Positions 33,296-43,925 of a DNA stretch of 64,000 nucleotides are shown one piece after another. Numbering within the stretch: the stretch's first letter is position 1; each line of letters opens with the position of its first letter. The translations under genes were made by a program, and so were the position numbers. Origin of the DNA: Symsagittifera roscoffensis (lineage: Eukaryota; Xenacoelomorpha; Acoela; Convolutidae); contig NC_087062.1 of NCBI RefSeq assembly GCF_963678635.1, positions 8,110,193 to 8,174,192 on the forward strand, in the 5' to 3' direction. The notes under the pieces are model-generated. The model saw only the letters and a list, made by a program, of their open reading frames with translations. It searched no databases and had not been told where the DNA came from.

Positions 33296-35339
33296 GTAAC
33301 GGAAATTGATCAAGCCGAGAGATGTTTTTTGCTCGAAATGCTATGGATCGAATAATCCTTGAAAAGAAGTGGCAAAGGACGACGGAATGGTTTTAAAATA
33401 CTTGGTCTAGCATATAAAATTCCGGTTCGTATTGAATTGCTGTCTGATATCTCAGAGCTCAAGATGAGTTGGAAGCATGACTCATCGAACAGGAAGGAAA
33501 AAATTTGGAAAACAACTTAACCTAAAACACGTTTGTTTTTCCTTTATTGCCGCCTTCGTTCATCTCTGATTAATCAGTTTGAACATCCGATGGGTTGGAA
33601 CTTTCATAATCAAACAGTATGAAGGCTGACGTTGTAATGTTGAGGAGATTGGCTGCAAGGAAAACTGATAGTGGACGCAGGCTAAGTTTCTCTTCGAGAA
33701 AAGGGAAGGATCGGTTACATCGTAATTGGAAATATGAGAACAACGAGTCGAAAACTCTTTACAAAGCTAGATGTCTGCGTCTCTGACATGACCTGAAAAG
33801 CTTTTATTTTGTCCTCATTTGATAGTTGCCTCTTCCTAATTACCAGATTATATAATGAATCCGGTAAAATCATTCCTTCATCTGAAAAATGTTTGCTTTG
33901 CGACAATTCGTCAAGCATTGAATCTTCTTATAGTTTCCAGGTTTTTCCAGTCTATTACTTTTGCAAATTAGCGGTTTTTGCAGTTCAGCGGCTGCTTTTG
34001 TTTGAACACTATTGTCAGCTGGGTTTTGATGGGACGGAAAAAGTTTCACTTTGCCGGATAAGAGCAAACGTCTGTTGGAAATTTGCGATATCTTTGCCTG
34101 CAGAAGCCAGAGTTCGAATCGGAGCTAACTATTGTTAAATCAAACGAGGCAATCATATCAAATAACTGTTATTAACCACCATAAGTTTTCGTTGACTCCC
34201 TAAACATCTCAAAAAATTAAGACCAACAATGCTGAATAACTTTCCATTCACGGCATGTAAACTATAAACTGTCCTTTTCGAACCTCGTTTTAAATGTGGG
34301 CCCCTGACGCTGATGTTACCCAGTTAAATATTGCTACTTCATAGGCCATCGCCGAAGTTTCATAAAAGAAACGGAGACAGACCTAGTGAAACTATCCGTC
34401 GCCAAATTTTGAGTCCCAGTTATCAGAGACAAAAAAAGCTCAGGCTCACCATCCGTTGTGGAAATGGGATTTGCTCAGGGTATATGCAGTTTGTCGCCTA
34501 ATTCCAAAGCTCAAACTCTTTTTTGACGCAAGTTAGGCAAAACTAGTCCGTAGCGACTGAATTGAATTGAGATAGTCTGGCGAGTTGAAAGTTTCTGATT
34601 TTCTGATTTTGAAAATTTCTGATCTGCGTAAAATTTGTTCGGAGTTAGTCAGCGTTCAACTTTTTTCAGGCACCCGGTGATAATAAGGTTTCTGATTTAA
34701 GACCTCCCGAAACTTTATTCTTTATTAGCTGCGTTTTCGGTAGCAACGTAGAGTTTCATTGGGTACCTTGCAGGGTTCAGAATTTTTCTTCTACGGGAAC
34801 TAAATTTGCTCACTTTTTTACTAAGATGCTTTGATCCTTGTCGCTTTGTAAATTATGATAAGTAGATTCCACTATTTCGATGCGCATGAAAAAAGATACA
34901 ATCGGAGACTTGCTGCCAATTAGTTTTAAGAAAAACTTTCGAGCTAATTTTGGGTATATCATTTAATAAAACCTCATAGTTGCTCGCCCTCTTCCAAATC
35001 TGCAAAGAAATTCTATCTCTGATATCTTTATATTCGGACGCAAATTGATGACGCTAATCCACGAAAATAAGTACCATCTTTGTAATCACCCCTAAGAGTA
35101 GTTCTAACATCTCCAGCTTGACATAATTTAATTCCACGTGTTATTTTTTTTTTGGTTGCTACAAATTCTGATATAATGAGTTTCATGACAAATGGAAACC
35201 TAGCATGCTGATTTTTAAACTTATTTGAAAAAATTGATTAGTTTTAAGTCAAAACATGGTTTTTCCCAAAGTACGGGCTCTAATCACGCTGCATTTTGAG
35301 GCGGAAAAGTAGTTTTCAGAAGAATTGAATATTACGTAC

Positions 35340-35662
35340 CTGTCAAGTTGGCCAATCAATGCTGTAGCTATTGCGGTGACCAATCCTCCAATACTAAACA
35401 AGAGTTTTTGTTGTCCGAAGTTTTTGAAGAAAAAGAGAAGGTAAAGCAATGAAAACATAGCAGTGACTCCAAAGGCACTGTAAGTAGCCCCAATAACTGA
35501 GGCTGATATCCCTTTGGCAGATAGTTCGGAAGGCAGAAAGGGCTGTGCGAATGTCTGGGTTATACTGATCATAACAAACAATAACAAATTTAAAAGCAAT
35601 ATAACAACTTTTCGCGAATTTGTTAAAAACTCCGGCGCGTGATTTTGACATTCACTGGTCAT
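35340..35662 (-). CDS. SLC18B1-like major-facilitator transporter, exon 1 (residues 1-107)
   Basis: ATG at 35,660-35,662 on the minus strand; 323 coding bases end at the donor CAG|GTACGTAA, leaving two bases of a split arginine codon. It encodes a short hydrophilic N-terminus and the first helices: one at about residues 19-37, then a PFLPSEL turn and helices two and three. The proline and PxE pattern after helix one is typical of vesicular-transporter relatives. Joined to exon 2 by phase, the product is 462 residues, a normal length for the family. A separate 5' untranslated exon cannot be excluded. The 440 bp upstream (to 36,106) show no obvious TATA or other core promoter element. Confidence 0.7.
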
Positions 35663-36106
35663 TTTTACGGAAAAACTTTACGACAACGACTATAGTTGAT
35701 TCAAAGTAGTTTCTTAGCCGTTGCTACAAATGAGTTTGTTAATATTGCACTAGTTGACTTAGCGTTGTGTACTAATTGAAAACAAGTTTTTTCAAATCAA
35801 CCAAATTTGGTTACAAAAAATAAACACGGCGTTAGCTTTCATGTATATTCACAAAATAACTGAAACAGACTGTTTTTTAATCTTGAATTTGAATGCGATT
35901 CTATTTTTCGAGAATTGGCTGGTTCTTACCAGAAATATGACAAATAAAAGTAGATTTTAATACCATGCAGCTGCATTGTTTCCGTCAAAAAGCGTTTGTT
36001 CGTTCTTGACTATTTCTTTTTTTAAATTTATCTTGAAGATAAATATTTTTGAAAGATTTTCTTTTATCATAAAAGTTTTTTGTCAACTATAATGCAATAG
36101 TAAAAA

Positions 36107-37058
36107 AGGGCTGATCTAAAAAAATTTTCGAGGGGGAGCGGCGGATTTTTCAGGAAATGAAATTTTTGCTGATATTTTTTTAGGTTGACCAAATTAAATT
36201 ATTGAGCTTTTGCAAACCACAAAACAGATCCTATATCGACCCACTTTTTTGCGCCGCGGTCAATTTTTTTCAAAAAAAAACAGACCGAAGGCATTTTTAG
36301 GTTTTTTTTGGAAAATTCTGTGAAAACTTTTTTGGATTTTTTTTTTTAAAACAGGCGGGCCAAAGGCGTTTTTAGGTTTTTTATGGAGCAATTCCCCCTA
36401 TAAAATAGTTTATATTGGCGTCAGTAAAAAATGGATATCTCAAAACGGTACAAAGAGGTACCCTTTGGGTCAACAGGGGGGTATAGCTCGAATCACTTAG
36501 GAGGGGAGGGGGCGTCCACCCCCATAATATTGCACAGCCTTGTTTTTTCGGCTGTTTTTATCCCGCCCAAGGTTCATTTTAATTTCCCAAAAATTGTTTT
36601 AGTTTTGGTTTTAATCTGAAAACTTTATTCTAGCTGTGTAATCAATGGTGAATTTAGGATAAGTGGGTGGAGAATTGGTGGATGCCCCAAACATCTCACT
36701 AAATTGACCCCCGCTCCAACTAAAGGGTCCCCTTTTGGAATTATTTTATGACATCCATTTCCGGCAATTAACCCTAAAAGTTTTCTACCGGCACTTTTGG
36801 CACAAACATATAGTAATTTTGAAGAGCAGCACGCGGAGAAAAAACCCGATTGGTCAAAATTTTTTCAAAAGTTCCCAAAAACTATCTTTTATACTGTTTT
36901 TTAAAACTTCACTTATGGTGTTAGTTGAAATAGGATCTTCATAATGTTCTGGAAGCCCTCGAAAATTTAATTTGGTCGATTTAAAAAAAATGGACAAAAT
37001 TTTCAAAATCTTTCGGAAATCTCCCCCTCTCGAGAAAATCCGACTAGATCCGGCTCTG
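36107..37058. mobile_element. hAT-like non-autonomous element, about 950 bp
   Basis: The left end (GGGCTGATCT, then TTTTCGAGGGGGAG and CGGATTTTTC) is a diverged inverted copy of the right end (CCCCCTCTCGAGAAAATC then AGATCCGGCTCTG to 37,058). The right end reads CAGAGCCGGATCT in reverse, close to the CAGGGGCGGATC start common in hAT transposons. It shares the GGTCGA-poly-A subterminal block with the copies in the transporter intron at 25.0-25.6 kb. It contains no transposase. The left end is decayed and no 8-bp target duplication is evident. Confidence 0.5.
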
Positions 37059-39179
37059 TGTTATAAAAAATTCGCTTCTTCTACTGTGGTCGAAATATTT
37101 GATAATTTGAGTTTCTTGCACAGAAACTGGATACACTGACTTTTTGGCTGTTAGTAGTCAGCTACAAACTCATGTTAAAATTTCACGCGCAAAGTAAAAA
37201 AAATGATTAAAAATGATTTTAAAGTTTTTTTTATTAAATTTAGCTGTAATCAAGCATTTATTTCCGAACACCATATGCTTTAGCCGCTTTTGTAATAACA
37301 AGGATCGAAAGTAGGGAGGTGCTTGAGTTTCGACTTTTTTCAAGGTCAGGTTTACCACGACCACCGAGAAAAAGTCACTGTATCCCTCCCAACAAAATTC
37401 AACACAGAAGCGAAGCTGCGCTTCGCAGACACTTGCGAGAACAGGATCAAAAAGCAATTCTATCAAGTGACATAAGGAAACGTAGAAATAAGCATCGATT
37501 TTGCAAAAACTCGAGACTTAGTAAAAACTCGAATTAGTGAAAAACTGGGACTTGGCAAAATTGAGTCTCACGCACTAGCAATTCAGCCACGGGTGCTTCA
37601 AATCCCCAAAAACTAGCCACCAATAACGCAGCTACATATGCTATTAAATTGCCAATTTGAAGAAGCAAAAGTAGCATCAAATACAAAAAGATACAATTTG
37701 CATGTAAAAAATTGCAAATCAAAAAGCCACATTATGTATAAATTGGGCATTTCAAACGTTTACGAGTTGCTATTACGAGTTGCTATTACAAAAATTACGA
37801 TAAATTTCTGAAATCCAGATTTTATGATTGTTACGCTGTTTGAAACAAATAGCTTTCTTCGGTTCACTTGATGAATTAAAAATGCATCAACCCAGTAGAT
37901 TTATAACTATTCGAATGCCAAGACAATTTGAAATTTGAGCATTTCCACAAAACATAATATACTATGTTTTGCGTTTTGCTCAAAAAATTCTAATACAGCT
38001 TCAAAAAACAAAATAGAACTTTTTTTAAAAAAAAATTATTCTTTTAATCTAAAAACATAACCAATACAAAGTTGGATTAGACAAGATTCTATGAACGTTA
38101 AAAAAATGAAAAAAAAACTGACATAGTCTTTTGGAAAAATTTTTGAATTTCAAAGAAAAAAATATAGCCTGAAAGCTTTTTGAACTATTGACAACTTTTG
38201 ATAGATTTGGAGTGCATGACAACTTTTGATAAATTTACCTAACTTGAGAAAGTTGGATCAATAGGTAAAAATTCAGTCCGATGGGAAACCTGAACAAGAC
38301 TGCTCGTATCAGGGCAAAGCCCTGAATGTTCCGACTGACAATTAACTGATCTCGAATAGTTTTTGGTTAATCGAACATTGACAAGCTATAAATTTTGGGC
38401 TGATATTATCCTCTTTTAATGGTTTAAAATTTGAGTTGTGTATGAAATTAATGAGAACAATTAACTTGCCTCCTTTCTATATGATACGAATTTGTGGTGC
38501 TAGAGAATTCGCCCCGCGTACATAGTGTGTGTTACATTTTCATCATCAAAGTACAAAATGAGCAGTTTAGATAGACTCGTTTATGAACGATCACAAAAAA
38601 AGGTTAGTATTATGATGATCCGGCTCGTGATCCTGATGATGAGCGCAATCTTTCTGAGAACATGGTTATCAAGGTACCGATCTCAAGTGAGAACTTTATT
38701 TGAAAACGGGTTTGAATTAAAAACGATCATGTTTATTCTTTACTGTCTTTGAAAGCTGGAGCAAAAAGAAACTCCACTTTCGAAACTAAAAAATGATCAC
38801 TTTTTTCGAGACGTTTGTAATGAAAACAAAAAAAATAATCAAGACCTATTTAAGAATTTTCACTACGTTCATGATCTTTAAACAGTCATTCAAATTAGAA
38901 TAAAGGTTGATTTTAATCATTCTAGAAAGATAATGACATCAGCAACTTAAATAGTTTAATTAAACGAAACATTTGCAAATTTTTTTTTTATTTCCATGAT
39001 AAATTTGCATACAGCAAGGATATATTGTGGAATGGTTGATTCAAACAAGATTGTGTTAGCCTAATTGTTGTGATAAACTTAATAAATTCTTTCAGAGCAA
39101 TGAAAATGATCGCTTGAATTTTCGAGCGAACGAAAGCAATTCTTTACGTCTGAATTTCAAGTGTCAAATAGAAATGACT
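37059..39179. other. about 2.1 kb without a supported gene
   Basis: Mostly AT-rich. Around 38,557-38,700 two overlapping frames give short plausible peptides: one starts MSSLDRLVYERSQKK, and the next frame carries an acidic DDPARDPDDERN stretch. These could be a decayed exon, but there is no family match that I can name and no consistent splice structure. Confidence 0.4.
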
Positions 39180-39431
39180 GCAGAAAGAGTGATAACAATT
39201 TTGGATTCAGCGAGTTAAGACCCAAATGTTGAAGAATTATTCTAACTATTGATTGACGAAAACAAGGAACTTGCGAAATCTGTTGTTCAGCTACAATCCA
39301 GTGTGCAACAGCTTAGTATTAAAACGAATGAACTAGAGAGATATAACTCCAAAGATTCGGTGATATTCAACAACTTGTCCCTGTGAATTACTGGGACTTT
39401 AATCGTAGACGTATAATACTTTTGTTCGAAA

Positions 39432-39716
39432 GTGCTGAATATATCGGTTACAGAAAACGATCTCAAGGCCTGCCACCCTTTGTATTCTGTTCAGGACTTC
39501 AACAGACCGCCTCCGATTATTTCGAAATTTATACGATTTAACAAAAAGAATAGTCTGTGGAATCGAAAACCTTTGCTTCGAAACTTCGTCAATCCGTGCA
39601 ACAATAAACCGGTATATATTAACGAAAGGTTATCAAAACATAATTCGAGATTGAAAATTGAAGCTGAATCGAGAGGCATGATAGTTTTTACATGTAATTC
39701 TACACTTTTTTTGTGA
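39432..39716 (+). pseudogene. LINE ORF1 fragment
   Basis: A 94-codon frame with PPPIISKFIRFNKKN and the segment PVYINERLSKHN, resembling the RNA-binding region of LINE ORF1 proteins that follows a coiled coil. The upstream frame, containing KELAKSVVQLQ-type heptads, is interrupted by stops. A second short frame at 39,755-40,060 ends shortly before the endonuclease and may be its C-terminus. Confidence 0.55.
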
Positions 39717-40185
39717 AAGTTTAAGATATCGGAGGAAAACTCAAAACTGTCAAGGTGGATACTATGGAGGAGTTGGAGGGCCTCAGCAACACTGCGGCTA
39801 GCAAAGTCAACACCATCAGGTCAGCTAAAACTAATTCGAAAGTTTTGTATAGTAAGGTTTTGAAGGACAATATAACACCGGCTAAAAAGCGTTTTCGCTT
39901 TCAAGTTTCACCATCGCCAGCATCTACAAATAACGAAGAAATGCAAACTCTGATATGTGATTTGGTCAAGCATATGGATGATGATAATGACTTACTGGAT
40001 TTCATTAAAGGATTCGTGGGTGGTACTATGCAGTCATATGAAACAGTAAACGAAGAGTAAAGTACTTTCAACATAGAAATTAACTTAACCTTAACTCAAC
40101 CACTTAATTTTTTGCCTTATATTTTGTTGGACTTGGGAAACTTAATGAAGGCAAATACTGGGGGGAACTGAGAGCGTTTTTTTCC

Positions 40186-40869
40186 TTAACATAAGATCAC
40201 TTAGAATACATCATGACCAGCTTTGTGTTTTGGTTGATTCACTCAAGCAAAAACCTTTAGTTTTAGCTTTATGCGAAACATGATTGACCGAAAATGATTG
40301 CTTGGAAATGTTTCAGTTGGATGGTTATCAGGAAGGGGGTTTTAAAGTTAGGAAAAAAAGGGGTGGTGGTGTAGCTTTTTTTGTAAAAACTAGAATTGAA
40401 TTCATTCTTCAAGATCTGAAATCAGATTTGAAATATCTATTTATAACCGTTTGCAGCAATTTAACTGAGTTTTTTTACTTGCGTTGTCTACAGACCACCT
40501 GATCACACGCGACTAAAATTTGTGGAAAATCTAGATACTCTGTTCAATGAACTTCGATTCTCAAAAAGAACACCTATAATTGTTGGAGATTTCAATATTG
40601 ACATATTTTCGAATGATAGGAAACCAGAAGTTTTAAGTTCTAAATTGCTTCTGAAATCTTTTTACTTGGATATTTTCTTGAGTGAACCAACCAGAGTCAC
40701 TAAAAATAGTGCCACCTGCATTGATCATTGGTTAATAGAAGAATTTTTTCCAGTGACAGTTATTAAATCAACAATTAGTGACCACTATGCTTTGTTTGGT
40801 GAATTGCCATTTACTATCGCTAAAGCTGATAAAAAACGGTTTGTTATGCCAAAAATGTTAAAATACTGA
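40186..40869 (+). pseudogene. LINE apurinic/apyrimidinic-type endonuclease, broken
   Basis: Recognisable APE-endonuclease pieces follow in order: an N-terminal NIRSL...HHDQL segment from 40,188, an ET motif at about 40,280, RGGGVAFFVK at about 40,360, GDFNID at about 40,582, and SDHY at about 40,780. In working enzymes the GDFN Asp/Asn and SDH His are active-site residues, and both are retained. A stop follows the ET motif (TGA at 40,282) and a frame change occurs at about 40,480-40,520. Confidence 0.8.
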
Positions 40870-41326
40870 ATCATGACGACAACTTACTTAAACTACTATT
40901 TCTCCTACATATTGAATTGGAAAAATTGGGCGTAGATATTTCCGTTAAAAAATTCAGTTTTTAATTCGGCCGATGATTAATATTTTCGATAGGTTTTGCA
41001 CTTCTAAATTAGTTGATATCAAAAAACTTTCGAAAAAAAAAACGTGGATAACTAAAAATATTCAAAAACTGTGCAAAATTAGAGATACTGCGCATAAAAA
41101 AAGATTACTTATCCCAATGATGAAGCAAAAAGAAAGTTCAAACGATTGAGGAATGAAACCAAAAAAAAACAAATTGCGATAGAAAAGCGAAAGTTTTATG
41201 ACAATGAATTGGGTAACTCTACTGATTCAGTAAAGATGTTTCAAGTTTTTAATAAGTCTTGCGGATAAACGAAAACTAGTTCGAATAAATTATAGGCGAA
41301 TGATTTGAATAATTTTTTTGTAACCA

Positions 41327-42253
41327 TTGATCCTCAACTGTCGAAAAAATATTGGGGATTTCAAATATGTTGATAGAATCTCTCGCAATTGCGGGACTTT
41401 TGTTTTCTTTACCACTGACATTGACGAAATGGCAAACAATGTTAAGAACTTAAAAAACAAACATTCGACTGGTCATGATGGGTTGAGTAATATGATGGTT
41501 GAACTTTGTGCACCAGTCATTATAAAGCTCATGGTTGTTTGCTTTAATGAAAAGTTCATCAAAGAGACTTTTCCTGATGTTTGCAAAATTGCCAAGGTAA
41601 TTGCTTTATTCAAAAAAGGAAGTCACATTGATTTTAACAATTACCGGCCAATTAGCCTTCTTTCAACAATTAGCAAAGTTTTTGGAAAACTCATTTACCG
41701 ACGAAATATTTTACAGAAATTCAAAATACTTTGTCCTGAACAATTTGGGTCCAGGCTAAAGCACTCATGTATACATGCAATTACACGAATAACTGAATGT
41801 TTGCGCACATTTTTGGAGAAAAAATATTATGGAATGGCCCTCTTTCTGGATTTTGAAAAAGCATTTGACACTGTTGACCATGATACTTTCATCATTAAAT
41901 TAGATTTTTAATTTTTGAGTTTGTTACAGAACTATTTAACTAACAGGGTAGAATATATGACTGATGGAACCATAAACTCAATTATTAATGAAGTAACTGA
42001 AATAAGTTTTTTTGCTGATGACACTGCAATTGTAGATTCTGGAAAAACACAAATGATTGTAAAAGAATTCAGCAAAGATGTCCAGAGCATAAATGACTGG
42101 TGCAATGTCAACAAGCTATCGATTAATACAGACAAGAGTAAACTAATGGCTTTTGGAAAAAACTATCGGATTGCAAAATTTCAAGTGCTGGCCAAACTAT
42201 GGAAAATATGGATAGTTTTAAATATTTGGGTATCGAAGTTGACAAAAAACTGA
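41327..42253 (+). pseudogene. LINE reverse transcriptase with internal deletion
   Basis: The plus-strand frames encode the RT fingers and palm: a ST-GHDGLS motif, NYRPISLLS at about 41,640, QFG at about 41,745, and the FLDFEKAFDTVDH catalytic Asp motif at about 41,845. After a stop at 41,909-41,911 the sequence continues with FFADDT at about 42,010, the second catalytic motif, and LSINTDKSK. The G-x-PQGS...L-x-F motif normally between NRV and ADD is missing, so about 40-50 residues are deleted. Confidence 0.85.
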
Positions 42254-42544
42254 ATTTTTTTAATCAAACTTAAAAAATTTGCAAAAAGGTGTCGAAATTC
42301 AAGGGTGTTATGTACCGAGGAAAATAATGTTTCTCTAAACAGTCATTAGTATGGCATACGTGATGCCGAGAACTTCCTATGGCTTGATAGCGTACGGATG
42401 TACTTCGATACAGAAAAAAATTATAAGAACCATTTTTTTTTTCGTAAGTGTGATCATGTGTCCTAGTAATTTTCGAAATATCAGCTGCAAAACGTGTATA
42501 AAATAATCATCATCTAATTATGTTCTGAGGCAACGTTTCAGTTC

Positions 42545-42823
42545 TTGGAAATGTCCCCCTTAAATTTTTTAAATCTTCAATCAAGAAAGATGGGTAGACC
42601 CACGCGCAGGGGTAGTTTAGGATGTTTGTCACTACCTTTAAGAAAAACAAAATTAGCTCAAAATTCGGTATCTTACAAAACTCTGAAATGTTTCAACTTT
42701 TTGTTGTCAAAAGATTTGTTACCCCTCAACCTTAACGAATATTCTGACAAGCAAAAGAAAGATTTTTTGTCAAACTTAAAAATATATACCTGCATGACAA
42801 TCGATTGGTTGTTGACATGCTAA
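42545..42823 (+). pseudogene. LINE C-terminal fragment
   Basis: The 92-codon frame has the pattern of the end of Jockey/CR1-type polymerase ORFs: an RRG...L-LPLRKTKLAQNSVSYKTLKCFN-like run followed by a short lysine-rich tail and a stop just ahead of the 3' hairpin. Confidence 0.5.
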
Positions 42824-42904
42824 TAGGATGATTTTATGTGGTATCCAAGGGTGAAACGCTAATAACTCTGTTTTTGCCTTCACTCATTTACCTAGGTTTC
42901 TCTC

Positions 42905-42945
42905 GGGTTACTGCCAGTTGGGCTGTACTGCCCGTACAGTAACCC
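42905..42945 (+). other. stem-loop in the LINE 3' region
   Basis: GGGTTACTG at 42,905-42,913 pairs perfectly with CAGTAACCC at 42,937-42,945. An inner stem GGGC/GCCC (42,920-42,923 with 42,930-42,933) closes a TGTACT loop. LINE reverse transcriptases often recognise such 3' structures; that function is inferred. Confidence 0.7.
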
Positions 42946-43504
42946 TGATGCAGTTTGTTAGTTCATTAAGGTTCTCTAAACTGATTCTAAATTCAAATTC
43001 AAAAGTTTTATGATTTTGATTTCCTTTGAAGATCAATTTCATGTTTAATTCACAAATGGTGTTAAAAAGGTCAAGCTGCTCGAATACGACAACCGGCAGT
43101 ATTAAGAAACAACTAGTTGTACACCAAGATTGAAAAAAAAAGAACCCTCTTTTGATGAACCTACTACTGATAATTTAGAATCATCTACGAATTTATTTTT
43201 GTTACTATGTACACGTACAACAACAGTTCAAAAGAACTCTAAGCGTAAATCAAACCGTTAAAACGACTCTAGTTTTTACAGCAAAATTTGTCATTCAAGG
43301 AAGGTTCTGGCACACCAGTTTAATCTCGAGCATCTCAGCAAAGTTTGATAGGTCTTTCCAATAAAACTGTTTTCAATTCGTTTGCAGTTTAATTATATAG
43401 AAGCCAAGTAGAGCTTTATTTCTTTTGCGATGAGGATTAAAATAATTTGAATTAAACCAAGTTTTTAAAAAGTTTGACTAACAATATGTCCTAAAAATTA
43501 CTAC

Positions 43505-43508
43505 AAGT
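43505..43508. repeat. target-site duplication AAGT, left copy
   Basis: AAGT directly precedes the left LTR, and the same AAGT follows the right LTR at 61,822-61,825. A 4-bp duplication is normal for Ty3/Gypsy-class integrases. Confidence 0.85.
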
Positions 43509-43918
43509 TGAGTTAGGACCGATGTGGTTAACTCATAGAGTAATTTCGGATAGGGTACACCGTCTGCTCGTCACGCTATCTTATTTTCGGCCGGATAGAT
43601 TCGTGCAACTTCTTAGTCTAATACCGATCCTAATCTTACTCTTATACTATCTAGTCTCAGGGTGTTTAACTAGTCTCTGCTAAGCTCAATAGATCTAGGG
43701 TATACTGGTTTATTGCGGCTGCTGAAGTTCTCTTGGAGAGGCAACTAATTTCTAAGTTAAACTCAAATCTCTCTGGTGCTGAAATTACAAGTAATTTCAG
43801 CACTTACAAATAAGTGGGTTGTTAGTTAGATGGATCATGATTGGTTAATATTAAATACTTTACAGTGGTAAAACATCTAATTTATCCAATCATAAAATAT
43901 AGTTTAGATCAGGTTCCA
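43509..43918 (-). repeat. 3' LTR (left copy)
   Basis: 410 bp, TGAGTTAGG...AGGTTCCA on the plus strand. It is collinear with 61,412-61,821 at a constant offset of 17,903 with no indels. The eight substitutions are at about 43,578, 43,683, 43,753, 43,762, 43,820, 43,821, 43,874 and 43,901. Confidence 0.95.
43776..43803. promoter_or_regulatory. perfect inverted repeat in the LTR
   Basis: GTGCTGAAATTAC, a 2-base AA centre, then GTAATTTCAGCAC. It is identical in the other LTR at 61,679-61,706. Possibly a dimeric factor site or RNA stem-loop; function not shown. Confidence 0.7.
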
Positions 43919-43925
43919 CCCATCC
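43919..43925 (-). other. weak polypurine tract
   Basis: On the element strand GGATGGG immediately precedes the 3' LTR, the expected place for plus-strand priming. It is short for a polypurine tract. Confidence 0.35.

Larger units (their letters stand above)
24721..35339 (-). other. 10.6-kb phase-2 intron of the transporter gene
   Basis: Donor CAG|GTACGTAA at 35,340/35,339 and acceptor TTGTTGCAG at 24,721. Both boundaries are phase 2 and together complete an arginine codon, so no missing exon is needed. The intron holds two decayed hAT-like fragments (24.9-25.6 kb), a ghost copy of exon 2 (26.8-27.0 kb) and the 29-bp minisatellite (27.7-33.3 kb). About 1.9 kb (33,300-35,250) shows no gene or repeat that I recognise. 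Confidence 0.7.
39180..43005 (+). mobile_element. degenerate non-LTR retrotransposon (LINE), plus strand
   Basis: The order is that of a two-ORF LINE. A coiled-coil stretch lies at about 39,240-39,370, then an ORF1 nucleic-acid-binding segment (39,432-39,716), an endonuclease, a reverse transcriptase, a C-terminal tail and a hairpin-bearing 3' region ending in an ATTCAAATTCAAA tail at about 43,000. Stops, frame breaks and a deletion in the reverse transcriptase show that it is dead. The APE-type endonuclease and RT motifs place it in the Jockey/CR1/I-like range; no finer class is claimed. Confidence 0.8.

Noticed and set aside
33715..34138. Overlapping ~65-110-codon frames on both strands
   Set aside because: No recognisable domain, no splice signals that fit and no support from neighbours; treated as chance frames in the intron.
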